From NCBI RefSeq assembly GCF_963855985.1, contig NC_087095.1, positions 15,448,001 to 15,512,000 of the forward strand: DNA of 64,000 bases. Reading direction: 5' to 3'. Below, piece by piece: positions 32,991-45,605 of the stretch (positions within the stretch are counted from its first letter, which is position 1; every line of letters begins with the position of its first letter). The translations under genes and the position numbers were made by a program. Below the pieces are notes generated by a model. It had not been told where the DNA came from. It searched no databases and was given only the letters and a program-made list of their open reading frames with translations. Source of the DNA: Ostrinia nubilalis. Taxonomy: Eukaryota > Arthropoda > Insecta > Lepidoptera > Crambidae.

Positions 32991-33531
32991 CATTTGAACC
33001 TTATTCTAAAGCCTATAAAATTTAAAATCTTTTGGTATGCTATCGACTGTACCTGACCAAATTCTCCAAAAGGGCAATAATGAATGAGCTGTCAAAGGGC
33101 CAGGCATGTTAATTCGACGAGCCCCTACTAATTTGTGGGATACACGGTACTTTATATTGGCTTACTTATTAATTTATTTAATAGGATACTTATTTAGTAG
33201 GGACAGTAATTAAATTACGTTTTGCTATTAGTTTTCCTGAAGTATAATAAACAGTGTATAAAATAACGTCGGTACCTTTCAAAGGGCTTCCAGAACTATA
33301 CTTAGGTACTTAACCTTTACCCCTAATTCTTACCTATTTAAAATTGACGTCATAAAGTTACACTTTTAGAAGTAAATAAGATGCCACATTTTGTTTAACT
33401 TAGTAAACCAACATCCATACAGTCTATAACAAAAACCAATTACAGTTTCAAGCCAAAGTTTTAATTTTTAAATAGGAAACATTAATTAGTGATTTCTAGT
33501 ACTACCAGTATTACTCGTAGTATGTACCTAT
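32991..33531. other. Intergenic DNA, no gene seen
   Basis: Nothing recognised. Confidence 0.5.
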
Positions 33532-33690
33532 CATCATCATCATTTCAGCCACAGGACGGCCACTGCTGAAGATAGGCCTCCCCCAATGACTTCCACATCG
33601 CACGGTTGGTAGCGGCCTGCATCCAGCACCTTCCTGCTACCTTTATCAGGTCGTCGGTCCACCTTGTGGGTGGACGTCCTACGCTGCGTA
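33532..33690 (-). mobile_element. RTE-clade LINE 3' fragment
   Basis: Reverse copy beginning with the (CAT)n tail, then CCACTGCTGAAGATAGGCC and GGTAGCGGCCTGCATCCAG, through CCACCTTGTGGGTGG. It matches the plus copy at 507-655. Confidence 0.8.
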
Positions 33691-34467
33691 CCTATACATT
33701 GTTCTAATTTTATTATGTAATCCATATCCAGGGAAGCTGAACCACACGCACGACAATAGTTCACGAAATAGCGACTTCATCGACAGTCTAATATGTAGGT
33801 ACCTAAGCCGTAGGACTATTAATTATCGTCTAAAGCCAGGTTTCCCGTCGTTGCTGCCCGTATTCCCCGCCTCAGAATAAAATTTACATAACTCAAAATG
33901 ACCACATGACAGGGCCAGTGCAACCGTTTGTCACTCCAGGATTAGCAGACCTGGATCCAAGGCTATGATGTTTTTATCACATAGGTAGGTACATACTGCT
34001 TAGATCGGTCGGTATTTTTTGGTATACGGTAAAGAGACTATAATATTAACTTATTTATTTACAAACCTTTGCGAAGGCGCGATACGAACATAAAGTCGTA
34101 ATAAAGCGAAAAAAAACACATATTTCATATTTTTGCCTTAGAAGCTTTAGCAAAAGTTTTAGGGTACACTGTAAAAGGAACGCAGAGCTAGTTTTTGTTT
34201 TTAAATGTATTGTTTCACTATCAATAAAATGGGCACCTACCTTAATGCAGCAAAAGAAGTCGCCTTTCACGCAAGACCACGTCAGCAGGTTTTACCTGAA
34301 GCAGAAAACCGTCTTAAGTCAACTGTAAAGTAAATTTAAAAAATCACAAAGGTTCAGTCTACCGCACACAGTCCAGAGACGCGACGAAGCGTCAAAAGAT
34401 GGTAAAAGAAGGAAATCTTATTATGTAAGTGCTTACTGTAAATTGCAGCAACCCTTAAAGCTTTGAC
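33691..34467. other. Intergenic DNA, no gene seen
   Basis: Nothing recognised. Confidence 0.5.
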
Positions 34468-34855
34468 AAACAAGGAATCCACCTGGCGGGTCGCTCATTA
34501 CGCGCGTGAGGGCGCCCTAATCTGGCGCCCGGGCCACATTCCCGCCCACTGAACACGCAAAGGTTGCCAGTGTTCCCGCTGTCCTCCTTGGCAGGGCTGC
34601 GGGAAAAACAAAAGAACTTCTAACACATTTTTTTCAAACAAACTTTTTCTAATGATCTGAGTGACAGTTATTAAATTTTGTCTCATCATTTCAGCCATTG
34701 GACGTCCCAAACAAGGAATCCACCTGGCGGGTCGCTCATTACGCGCGTGAGGGCGCCCTAATCTGGCGCCCGGGCCACATTCCCGCCCACTGAACACGCA
34801 AAGGTTGCCAGTGTTCCCGCTATCCTCCTTGGCAGGGCTGCGGGAAAAACAAATG
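34468..34855 (-). repeat. Near-identical ~145-bp direct repeats
   Basis: Units at 34468-34612 and 34709-34853 both run from AACAAGGAATCCACCTGGCG to GGCAGGGCTGCGGGAAAAAC with about one difference. A reversed RTE tail (TCATCATTTCAGCCATTGG) sits just before the second unit. The units are probably 3' ends of a retroelement inserted twice, but I cannot name it. Confidence 0.65.
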
Positions 34856-34882
34856 AAGATCTAACAAAACTTTAAAAAAACA

Positions 34883-34998
34883 GGATACCGATGGCCGAAC
34901 ATAGGCCTTCCCCCAATAATTTAAAGATTGCCGGTTGAAAGCGGCCTGCGTCCAGCTGCTTTTTGCAACCTTTATAAGGTGTACCTTGTAAGTGGAGG
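34883..34998 (-). mobile_element. Degenerate RTE 3' fragment
   Basis: GGCCGAACATAGGCCTTCCC and AAGCGGCCTGCGTCCAGC match the RTE 3' end in reverse, more diverged than the copy at 33532. Confidence 0.6.
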
Positions 34999-35189
34999 TT
35001 GTGGGTTCGACACCTTGTAGATTTGACGTCTTAATTACGCTGAACTTGCTGGTACGTGGCATACAATTAACACATGACAACAATACGTGGTCAAAAAACA
35101 ATGAAGATAAGAAATAGAGATTAACAGAAAGGAAAGTATGTGGAAAGCCATATTTGTTAAAGGTTTATGATTATAGATTTGCGACAGAC

Positions 35190-35233
35190 AGACCACGCTT
35201 CGCCCATGGGCAAAGCTACGGGCAAAAGCTAGT
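35190..35233 (+). mobile_element. Helitron-like 3' end
   Basis: CGGGCAAAAGCTAG followed by T resembles the end at 7731. The upstream hairpin is imperfect. Confidence 0.4.
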
Positions 35234-35565
35234 ATAACAAACCTATACATAGATTAGTATGTTTGTTCAGCCCTGAGTCCGAACGAGGATGAACCTCTAA
35301 ATTGTAATCCGAGCACAAACATCTGTGAGCCGCGCCCTCGTTACCGCGATTACCTTACGAGCGGACCTTTGTACGATGTATGGGAAAAACTTATGTTTTC
35401 TCGGGGAAAAGAAGTTTATGTTTATCGACAGCATCTTGCTGTGTCCTCAACTTTTGGGTTAGGTGGTAACTGTAGATTGCATCCGTTGATTTTCTTTCTG
35501 CTCGATTATGTTAAGAACAACTAAAAATAACTATCGCCAAAATCCCAATTTTCTATTTTACTCTG
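35234..35565. other. Intergenic DNA, no gene seen
   Basis: Nothing recognised. Confidence 0.5.
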
Positions 35566-35731
35566 TGAGTTTACGTTAGGTGTTCTCGCTAGCGACTGCG
35601 TAAAAAAATGTCATTAAAATGTATGACACATTGTGCAGCGGCTCTAGCAGCTACTCTCAAGAAATAAAATCTTCATAGATTCTTTTGACGTATGTAGCTA
35701 CTCGCTAGCGAGCACACCTAACGTAAACTCA
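35566..35731. mobile_element. 166-bp MITE, 'TGAGTTTACGTTAGGTG' family
   Basis: Ends TGAGTTTACGTTAGGTG and CACCTAACGTAAACTCA are perfect inverted repeats, continuing into TCGCTAGCGA with small differences. Non-coding. Confidence 0.75.
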
Positions 35732-36718
35732 TGGAAAGCACACTGATTCAAAAATATTTAAGTTTTGTATGGGTGCAATTCAACACTCGCACATCGGACC
35801 TACAAACCTACCTCAGGAGAAATGTAAAAGCTACACAACACTTACAAATACAGCTCACAACTTTACAACTAGGTAATCAATCAGACTAATTAGCAAAAAT
35901 CCTACCTCGCCGATTCTTATTTTTATCACTCAAAAGAATATGGTGTAAAACTCACACCTAAAGTAGTGTTAACTCTTTTTGGTATTACACATACTCGTAA
36001 GTATGAATTCTAAAATTCTACTAAACTCTTACCACTACTAACTACTACTACTATCAAAAAGCCGAGCGGAGGCCTATCCAGGCCGGGCCTTTGACATGGA
36101 AATCCGCAGCAATGTACGGCTAATTGGCGGTTTCAGCTCAACTTGCCTGCTTATTCAATGGTAAATTTCAGGCCAGGATTTGGGAGTTTTAAAATGAATA
36201 AACTGACTGGTTTGTTAGGGCTGGTTCCCACGGAGATATCCTGTTTTTTTTGCAGGATCCCGTTTAGTAGTTTAATCAAACGAACATCCCGTTTGCAGTG
36301 TCTCACAAAAAACCGATCCGTTCGAATTCGTATGTCGAATTTCAAACACACATAAATGCGTGTTCACACGACAGTTTAGTTTTGCAAATGAAAACTGGGA
36401 AAACACTACTCAAAGTAGAAGATTATTTATGTATTAATAATTATGTTTCATGGATTCAACACAGGCTTGATTACTTAAATAGGTACATAATACAGAGGTA
36501 AGACCTACGTAATCATGAAAATTAATGAAAATGAGACTGAAAATAATTAATTTTATCCGCCGCTTTTCTCAGCACTCGCCCACTTTTGTCCCAAAGCAGC
36601 CGTAGGGTTAATAAATGTTGAAAAGTTTTGGAACTAGTTTCGCAAAGGCTTTCACATTTTCCCCACAGGCTAGGCTATGTAGGCTACAACTATAATAAAC
36701 ACATTAACAACAAAACTC
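35732..36718. other. Intergenic DNA, no gene seen
   Basis: Short overlapping frames near 36143-36501 show no family resemblance. Confidence 0.45.
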
Positions 36719-36842
36719 TAAGGCCGGGTTGCACCATCTTATTTTAACTTTGACAAACGTCAAAAATCTCCCAAACTCCATGCAAAAAGCACCGGTTATC
36801 GTCATAGTTACCGTTAAAGTTAGGTGATGCAACTCAGCCTAA
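36719..36842. mobile_element. MITE, 'GGCTGAGTTGCACCA' family
   Basis: Starts AAGGCCGGGTTGCACCATC and ends GATGCAACTCAGCCT. Full-length, about 124 bp. Confidence 0.8.
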
Positions 36843-38109
36843 ACTTACCTACCTGTATATCCTACGTTCTCATAAAGTGGACCCAAAGTGAGGAAAGGTA
36901 TCCATCTAACTCATAAGGGCCTATTCTCAAGGCCATTTCCGCGAGCTTAAGAAGTAATTAACAATAATTAGTAGCATTAATGGTAACCAAAACACACGCG
37001 GCAACCATTCGGCTGGTAAATTAACACGTCACAATACAATCACGCCACAGCAAGGTCAGGCACGGAACTAAAGTAAAATTGCCTGAAAATAACGCCATTA
37101 AATTATTATTAACCCGCTTAAGTGTCTTAAGCAGAGCGGGTAGTTGAACAAACTTCATTTCCTACTCTTTGCTGCTTGCAATTTTAATCGCTTGTGTTTA
37201 CCTAAATGTTTTTATTTGCGCTTTAAATTCATTAGTAAATAAAAGCGAGATAGAAAACTATAATTACGTTTTTACGATACTGGCGGCTATCTCCCAATGT
37301 GAATCTAATAAATATCTTCCAAAATTCATCAATATTGGTTCAGCAATTTATGAACCAGTTCCACACAAAACCTTTTAAATATGATAGTCATCTTTGGATA
37401 ATAATAAAATCAAAACCTTTCGCAATCCATAATAAATTCTTCATCACACCTGAATGGCGCCTGAAGCTACACAGCAGGCAACATCACAAAGACTCGCAGC
37501 CACCGTGCGGCTAATTCAGGCGCGGAGCCGCATACAAAGTTTAATGGAGAAACTTTGCTCACTGAACAACGCACCGGTTGGACAAAAGATGTAATGAAAT
37601 TACGAAATGTTATACACATTTCGTAATTTCTATGGACGGGCTACTCTTGTTGAGAACGGGGGAATAGGCTAGTTTCCTAAAAAAATTTTTTTAGTCCGTC
37701 ATGTTTAATATCAAAAAATATTGGACACATATATTTTTATTTGTCAATCTAACAAATGATTACATAGTTATGGTGCGTTGAAGTTCCGCACGACGTCACA
37801 ACGTGCGGCACTTTTATGCAAGCATTGACGTCACGGGCCTCTTCTTATGAACTTTGGCGCGCTTTATCTCTTTAAATTTTCATTAGTTTGAAAAAGTGAA
37901 AAATACGTGTAGAGAGTTTTTTGATAAGTTAACTGACGGACTAATTAAAACTCTTGCTTTTTGACCCAGGAAACATCCCTATTGTATTACGAACACGTGT
38001 GTTTCATCTTAGCATGTGAAGAGACTAGTAAATAGGATAGGTATTGAATTTTAAATAGAATAATAACACTACATTTACACAAGCGAATAATATCCACTGA
38101 GTACTGACC
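36843..38109. other. Intergenic DNA, no gene seen
   Basis: A short inverted pair ACGAAATG...CATTTCGT near 37600-37625 is the only structure noticed. Confidence 0.45.
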
Positions 38110-38220
38110 ACACAAACATTACTATGAGGCCTCACAGTGCGCGTGGACACACAGGGTGACATACGAACCAATCACAGAGCTCTATTCAACGTTGTGCCTA
38201 TCGTTTGTGAATACGGGCGT
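38110..38220. mobile_element. MITE, 'ACGCCCGTATTCACAAAC' family
   Basis: The left end is damaged (ACACAAACATTACTATGAGG). The right end, TCGTTTGTGAATACGGGCGT, is intact. Shorter than the 27742 copy by an internal deletion. Confidence 0.7.
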
Positions 38221-39051
38221 AAGTACTTTGTCATAGACGACATGAAGAAATGTAGAAGAATGTGTTGTATCAAGCCATGTCTATGCCTATCTGAAGTTAG
38301 AGTTCTGCAATCAAATTAGGAAAGATTTCAAAGATTTCTTAACTTTTACTGAAAAAACTGACTAATTTACGTTACAATCCAAATGAATCAACCAATTTAT
38401 TTTTCCACTCAATACCCACGTTCTTCTCGAGTGATTCTCAATTGTGCAGCGATACAAGCGAAATAAAATTACCATTTTTTTCCTGACAAGCTCACTCATC
38501 GGTTTGCGATTTCCGCGTATTTTCAAATATCAGTGAGTAACGTATTGAAAGGCCCAATCAAAATTGGCTTGTACGGGGAAAGGTGCATGCGTAGTGTTGG
38601 CAGATGCACCATTGTTCAACTTTGTAACTTGATAACTACTGGGACAGAAGTTGCGGGACGTCGAATGCCAGTCAGTCTCTGAATGCTAGTGTAGGATATG
38701 TAATGGCAAAAGATTTGAAGTTTAAACATATTTCATATTAAAAATACATACCTGTAACCATAGCTGGGCATTAACTCGTTAATCCGTTAATCGTTAATTA
38801 ACGAAGTTAACATTTCTATTAACGGATTAACTTTTAAGTTAACTTTAAAAAATGTTAACGGACTCGTTAACTTCCGTTAAATTATCCTAAGTCCGTTAAT
38901 CGTTAATCCAGTACCTACTATTTACCAAAAAGATATAGCAGGCACGCTGAAAAACGCTAGAAAAACGCGTTCTGACAAGTACGTTCGGGCTTCCAGAACT
39001 TCCAGAACCCAAAACAACAGTTTTTGTAATCAGATCACTAACGACGGCCTC

Positions 39052-39438
39052 TTTTACCCGTGGTCCCCCCAACATGTCCCCGTAGGTAATTTATTTTAAC
39101 CATGGGCCCACCGCACTAAGTGGCAAACATTGCATGTCACCTCATGAAGCATAGTGTAGATAAATAACAAAGAAATCTCACCAATGAGTGTGGATTTATG
39201 TGGACTGATGTCTGGGATGAAATATCAAACGCCGAGTACATGAGCGACTTTAACCCACATGTGTGATGTGAAGATATTATAAAAAATGTTCTTGCAATTA
39301 TTAATTTCGATGTATCCTTTATTCTCAAATAAATATGAACTTAGGAATAAGTCTTATAAATCTATGGTCCCGTACGTACCTATAATTATTTTCTATAATT
39401 AATTATAGGGGGACATGTTGGGGGGACTACGGGTAAAA
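39052..39438. mobile_element. MITE with ~30-bp inverted ends, nested
   Basis: Left TTTTACCCGTGGTCCCCCCA and the complement of that end on the right (near 39410-39438) differ at one base. About 387 bp, non-coding, nested in hAT copy 2. Confidence 0.75.
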
Positions 39439-39459
39439 CAGGGCCATAGGAACTCCTAA

Positions 39460-39730
39460 ATGAAACGGCGTCATCGCATTGGCGGTCCGCCCCGGGTGCC
39501 AAGCATCAGGGGGTGACACAAGTCGCGCAGATTAGTACTCACTGGCGCATCTGCATGGCAAATCTGCGGTCTATGTCATGATACGGGGGGTGCGATTGTC
39601 TTTCAATCTTCGAATCGGTAGGTAACCCCAAAACCCTGGGGGGTACCAGGGGGTGCCTTAGGACTTATGACGGGGGGGGGGGGGAGGCCGCCCCGGGTGC
39701 CAACCCATGCTACGCCGCCACTGATCATGT
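39460..39730. repeat. GC-rich nested repeat
   Basis: CCGCCCCGGGTGCCAA occurs near 39490 and 39700, bracketing a poly-G tract near 39672-39685. It ends ACGCCGCCACTGATCATG, probably the end of another DNA transposon fragment. Class uncertain. Confidence 0.45.
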
Positions 39731-39879
39731 GTTAACGGATTAACGATTAACGTTAACTTGCGTTAAGTCTTGCGAAATGTAACGTTTTAACGTTTAACGA
39801 AGTTAATTTTTTTATTAACGGTTTAACGATTAACGAAGTTAACTATTTGATTAACGGTGCCCAGCTATGCCTGTAACTT

Positions 39880-41042
39880 ATTACATATTTTAGTACCTAT
39901 CCCATTATTAGTGAAATGTAAATTTCTTATGAGAATAAATTTCTTTAAACCTAAACCTACCTGTTCTTCACTGTTGCCTATTATCATTAATGTGTATTGG
40001 TATAAAAACGTATTATCAACTGAATTTCGTCCTAATGAAATCAAATATAAGCGGCTTCCTCCATTTCAACCTAATCGCATCCACTGCTGACCAATAGGCC
40101 TCTCTCACGGTTTCCACAACGACCGGTCCTACGCCGCATATAGTACGAGTATCTAGTTATACTATGCTTTCCGCGACCTAAACATAGCAGCTTAACATTT
40201 GAAAAAATATCTTAGTCGACATGTTCACTGGGATAATTTTTTGCGTCCCATGGGACGCAGTACATGTTGACCTCACTAGTGCAGTGATTCGAGTTTTAAT
40301 AACGTCTGCACTTGCCGATAGCGATGTTAAAACTGCTATTATTTTGTTTGTGAAACATTTTTACTTACCTAGTAAAGCTGATTGCAATGGAATAATACCT
40401 ACCTACATAAGTAGGTACTTATTGTTGTTTTCTAGTTTTTTTCAGCAGTTTAGCAGCTTGCATGCAAAAATCTAATTAAGAAAGAAAGAAAAAATGTTTA
40501 TTCAGTATCATCGACAATTCACTTGACTTACAACAATACGAGAAGGTAATAACAATGACACTGAAAACTTATTTACAAGTAAGTAGGTACTTAGACATAT
40601 TTTTATTTAACTAGGTAAAGAAAGAATTTTCAAACGTTTTGATAAACTTGGAACTTTGTGAGCTTGTAATTGAATTTGTACCCTAAAATAAATACGGAAC
40701 TTTTCCGAAATTATTTTGCCAACCGCATCCAGTTGGGGCTATATTTATCAGTACAAGTTATCGTTGGGATCGAAACCATTCGAGTATCCCGCCCTGAGTA
40801 ATCAAAGGGCCGCGTTTATTTTAAGGACCTCGATCGAGTTCCGTAGATGTATTTTAGAATGTGCCAATGCAATATTTAAGAAAGAAAACTTTAATATATT
40901 AATTATAGTTGCATCACTGACAAGTAGCGCTATTTAACAAATCGGACCTAACCTTAAGATGATCCTTATCACCCGCGAAATAAGAGCTTTCTTTGAGGTT
41001 ACGCTGGATGAGCTTTCGAGTATACTTGATCATAAGCATATA
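39880..41042. other. Intergenic DNA, no gene seen
   Basis: A scrap of RTE 3' end in reverse (CCACTGCTGACCAATAGGCC) lies near 40080-40135. An AAAGAAAGAAAAAATGTTTATTCAG stretch near 40480-40505 may be a LINE tail. Confidence 0.4.
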
Positions 41043-41163
41043 GCTTAGTTGCACCATCTTACTTTAACTTTGACAAACGTCAAAAATCTGTCAAACTTCA
41101 TACAAAAAGCACCGGCAATCGTCATAGTTGCCGTTAAAGTTAGGTGGTGCAACCCAGCCTTAA
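41043..41163. mobile_element. MITE, 'GGCTGAGTTGCACCA' family
   Basis: Starts GCTTAGTTGCACCATCTTAC and ends GGTGGTGCAACCCAGCC. Full-length and little diverged. Confidence 0.8.
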
Positions 41164-42300
41164 ACTGCTGTTATTAGTTACCTTCTTTCGCCACTATGTT
41201 CAGCTCAAGAATACCTTGCTGCCAACACATGGTCTATCCCAAAAACACACGGTTTATCCAAAATACACACAGTACATTAACACCTTAGATAGAGTCAGAA
41301 AAGGACCTCTGAAAATCTCAAAAGCGGAGAAAACGAGAGAATACGTTAAACGAATGAACGTTAATCGCGGTGAAACTGGCGTAAACTGGAGTAAACCGGA
41401 ATCCGACGCTAAGCCAATCAAACTTTAAGTTGCCTCGATTTTTAAAAGGTTTTTTAAAGCCGTTCTTTCTGGCATAAGAGCTCAACCATGGTGTATCCAC
41501 GTGGACTTTACTTCAACACTTCTCTCTTACTTCCGTCAACGAAAAAAAACATAAGAAAATTGTTGTGAGAAGATATTGTCTCGTTCAAGTTTGCTAAGAC
41601 AGGAAAATTATAAAGATCAGTGTCAAATCAGTAGGTAACTATACAAATTCAGTGACAAATGAAGTTAATGTGAGAGTTAAATCATGTGATGTGATAAAAA
41701 TTTAATATAGGGAAACCTTAATACCTAAATAAGCATGAAGAATAAGTAGTTTACGTATTAATTTAATAAACCTTGTCTTATGTCCACTGTGCTCTATGTT
41801 GACCAGCCTTCAAGTTGTTCACGAGCGTATTTCTATGAAAAGCTTGTTGAAAAAGTTTGCAAACTCTCCACTAGTTTTATGTTCTACTTATTTTATGAGA
41901 TTTTAAACGATAAAAATAAAGTCGGAAGTTTAGATGCTCCATTAAAAACTGTAGTCCCACTTCAAGAGAAGCTTTTACTGTGAAAACATTATTATTTGAC
42001 TCGAACAAGTTATTATAAAAAAGCTACAAGAATGGAATACTTTAAATTGAAATAGATTCACCATACTCTTCAGAATATTTGTTGTTATTCACTGTGGCAT
42101 TGACTAGCATTCTCGCAGTCAGATATGCTTATTACAGTAAAGTGCTATAGTCATAGTCTGTTGGAACAATCCAGTTCAACGAACTGTAATAAAATGTACA
42201 AGAACTATATCACAATCTTAGTTAACAATCGTTATACAACGAGAGCACATCAGACTACAGATTTTTTGCAAAATTGCACATGTATATTAAAAGTACATCT
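41164..42300. other. Intergenic DNA, no gene seen
   Basis: Short frames only; none recognised. Confidence 0.45.
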
Positions 42301-42780
42301 TCTTCTTCTTCTTTTCAGCCAAATGACGTCCACAGCTGGACAAAGGCCTCCCCCAAGGTTTTCCACAATGAACGGTCCTGCGCTGCCCGCATCCAGGCTC
42401 TTCCCTAAAAAGTACATAGTATGCCACAATAGATGTGATGGAGCGTGCTATGCTCGGAGTTTCCCTACGTGATCGAATCATAAATGAGGAGATCCGTAGA
42501 ACCAGAGTGACTGACATAGCCCGAAGAATCGCTAAAATCAAGTGGCAGTGGGCGGGGCGCATAGCTCGTAGAGCTGACGGCCGCTGGGGCAGGAAAGTTC
42601 TTGAGTGGCGACCTCGAGCCGGAAGACGTAGCGTGGGCAGGCCTCCCACTAGGTGAACCGACGATATGGTGAAGGTCGCGGGAGGTCACCGGCGCAGGAC
42701 CGGTCTTTGTGGAAATCCTTGGGGGAGGCTTTTGTCCAGCAGTGGACGTGTTTCGGCTGAAACGAACGATGCCACAATAT
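42301..42780. mobile_element. Two RTE 3' fragments facing outward
   Basis: 42301-42412 is a reversed RTE 3' end with a (CTT)n tail. 42440-42780 is a plus-strand end encoding the RTE C-terminus: MERAMLGVSLRDRI, then IKWQWAGRIARR and RPPTR. The Trp codon of the usual RPPTRWTDD is TGA (near 42656), and a frameshift follows before SLGEAFVQQW. Both pieces are dead. Their tails point away from each other, forming an imperfect inverted pair. Confidence 0.75.
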
Positions 42781-43272
42781 TGATGACACAATAACTAGCA
42801 AAATATGCTGCAATGAATGACCACATAAGCTATAAAATATTTAGAACACTTCAGTTTGTCTTGCAGTATCAAACAGGCTTTAGAAAAGCGAAGAGAGATC
42901 TTAAAAATAGACCGCAGAGCAAGGCCTAGCACGAACAGCTTCCGGCCCCAATAAGCGACTGCCGGCCGACAGCAATTTGCTAGGAAAGTAATCACGGTAT
43001 CGACGGTTTTCTTTTGCTAAGTGATGTTTTTGCAAGTTAACATTCTAGAGAGATATTTGCATTGGAATAAAACTTTTGTGTAAAGTTAATCGACTTATGG
43101 AACAAGGTAGCAGGCAGGAGTTACGAATTGTGAAAAGTCGCTGGCTGAATCTAGACAATCTGAAGACAAAGATAAAAGAGACAGAATCATAAATGTCCAG
43201 CAGTGGATTGTTACAGAAATCGCTAGTGGTAATCACTAAAAGGCCTAAGTAGGTAGGTACTCTAGCTTTATT
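42781..43272. other. Intergenic DNA, no gene seen
   Basis: Nothing recognised. Confidence 0.5.
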
Positions 43273-43440
43273 TATCATCATCATCATCATTTCAGCCATA
43301 GGACGTCCACTGCTGAACATAGGTCTCCCCCAATGCTGTCCATGTTGATCGATTGGTAGCGGTCTGCGTCCAGCGCTTCACGCGCGTGGGACGTCCACCC
43401 ACAAGGTGGACCGACGACATCGTAAAGGTAGCAGGGAAGC
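43273..43440. mobile_element. RTE fragments in opposite orientations
   Basis: 43273-43384 is a reversed 3' end starting with the (CAT)n tail. 43392-43440 (CCACCCACAAGGTGGACCGA) is a short piece in plus orientation. Probably a twin-priming or rearranged insertion. Confidence 0.65.
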
Positions 43441-44515
43441 TAACTTTATTAATTAATCTTTCTTCTCAAAAAGTAATTGCCAAACTTTTATGATGTCCCA
43501 AAACAAATAAATAAGTAGTTTACTTGCATAAAAATAAATAGAGAAATTGATAGCAAAAGCTTTCAGCTCTACACAAGTGTGCATGTTTTCAAAATGATGA
43601 CCATCCACATTCAGAGATTTTCAAAGGCTGCAAGCTTATAATTCCAGTGTTTCAGACCCACATCCAGCTGGCATAGTATAATAACAAGTATGGAGCTGTT
43701 AGTTGTTTTTGCTAAGCTTTGAGGCCGGTGTGTTATTCCATTTCCATTCACTCCGGGGTTGTTTCAGATGCTGTCATTATCTACCGCTTTTAGTGAGCCC
43801 GAGAAAGGTTTGTAATATATTTTCATAAGACTTTGTGTATTTATGTCCGCAGTAATGAGGTGTTGCGCCAAAACGAAACTAGGGAGGTGATGAAAATAGT
43901 TTTTTCTATTATCGATATTCACTGGAATAAGTAGGTACGATTCGAAAGTTAGTAGGTACGAGCGATCTAAAAATCTAGTTTATTTATCTCACAATCACGG
44001 CTTGCTAAATAAATTGCAATTTCTCATCTTGTCAACGTCCAGTTAATTAGGTATTGTTAAAAAATTAATATATTCATTTATAATTCGTTCGTTAGTCTGA
44101 ATAAAATATCGATGAAGCGAAACGTTGTAAGCCATTTTAATAGTTTCATATTGATATACCTACACCTACTGAGCAAAAAATATATCGATACATCCATTTT
44201 ATTCAAACTTAACGTAACCTTGGAAAAGTAAGTAAAACAAACTAGCAACAAAACTGTAAAAACTGCATAAGCAAACCAACATAAAATTGCAGTCGTAGTT
44301 TTGAACTGTTTTTAGCGGGGCCAACACTCCGCACGCCAAACGAGCAAAAAACTGTCCACGCCGATCGCAGTTCCCTGTACATCGGCTAAGTGGCAGTTCC
44401 AACGTGCGTGTGGATTCCGTATTCCGTATGGTAAGTCCTTGTTTTTTTCCAATCATACTTCTTACCTAGTTCTATCTAAGCAAACCTTCACAGTCTACAC
44501 CTATTTCCTACTTCA
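43441..44515. other. Intergenic DNA, no gene seen
   Basis: Nothing recognised. Confidence 0.5.
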
Positions 44516-44900
44516 GGGTTTGCCATACTGTATACGATCTGCGGTTAGCGGTCAGGTCAAAGTGCCGCAGATCATAAATAAATTGTCGGTCCCGCCTCAT
44601 GTAAAATGTAGGGTCCGACATTGTCGGTCTCTACATTCTGTATTGATGCAATATTACCATGCGGGCTAGCAAAGAACGCAAGCCGCACCCCTGCCTGATA
44701 GATTACCTTGTCCAGACCGACAATGTTGTTCATATATGATGCGTGCTGCGTTCATTTTGACCTGACCGCAGATCGCATCCCTTGCAAGTGTGGCAAATCC
44801 TCAATACTCAATAAGTTTATTGCTTCCATAATAGTAATAAGTAGGTGTTACAATGTGTTAATGGATGGACCCTGTTGGGCGCTGCAATTTAAAACATAAA
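44516..44900. mobile_element. Inverted-repeat element plus linked end segment
   Basis: 44516-44570 and 44745-44800 are inverted (GGRTTTGCCAYACT...GATCTGCGG...GGTCAGGTCAAA). The following 100 bp also occur, reversed, at 32871-32990. This suggests one repeat family longer than the visible inverted arms. Confidence 0.6.
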
Positions 44901-45484
44901 ATATAAGAGAGGAGGCTTTTTTAATTACGCGCAATACTATTTTATGTAGATTGATAGACTTATCTTATTTTATCATTTAGATATTCTTTTATACTGTAGT
45001 AACATCCTTTAACATGGCAACATTTATGTGTATATGAATTAACTTGCCACGTAGCAAATATGTGTGTACGGAACTACAAAACCCAACTAACCGTTTTAGG
45101 AAATACGCAGCCAGTTACGCGACGCGTCCAGTGTTGACTATTTTACACTCGTCGACGTTTTTCACGCTCACATCTAGCCACATATCAAGTTGACTGACTT
45201 TGATCATTATTGTCAAGACTTAAAGTTGAAAATACTGTGAGAAATCGTCATTTAGTGCATCCGTACTGCCTGTAGGTAGTCGCTGCAACTGAATAATATT
45301 TAATTGTGAACAACAAATACGGGTACGGAAATTGCCCGTGTTTATTCGTTCTGCACGCGAGTAGCTTAAACTGATGCGCTTATAAATAGACTTATTTGTC
45401 ATTGTTGTTATCAAACATCATAAAATTATTTTTTTCTTGAGTTAAAATGGTTCAGAAACTAAAAACTGTTACAAAATCGTCTTA
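44901..45484. other. Intergenic DNA, no gene seen
   Basis: Nothing recognised. Confidence 0.5.
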
Positions 45485-45605
45485 GGCTGAGTTGCACCAC
45501 GGAACTTTAACGGTAACTATAACGATTCCGTTGCTTTTGTACGGAGTTAAACAGATTTTTGACATTTGTTCAAGTTAAAGTAAGGTGGTGGAAACCTAAC
45601 CTTAG
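45485..45605. mobile_element. MITE, 'GGCTGAGTTGCACCA' family
   Basis: Starts AGGCTGAGTTGCACCACGG and ends GGTGGTGGAAACCTAACCTT, with the TTTTTGACATTTGTTCAAG core. Confidence 0.75.

Larger units (their letters stand above)
38759..39869. mobile_element. hAT-like element, copy 2 (inverted)
   Basis: Begins CATAGCTGGGCA, ends TGCCCAGCTATG, with a perfect 8-bp duplication CCTGTAAC at 38751-38758 and 39870-39877. Subterminal TTAACG clusters match copy 1 at 19899 in reverse. Its middle is replaced by other repeats (39030-39730). Confidence 0.9.

Noticed and set aside
42304..43290. (CTT)n and (CAT)n runs as microsatellite regulatory elements or CRISPR-like repeats
   Set aside because: Each sits at the 3' end of an RTE fragment and is that element's tail; there are no spacers.
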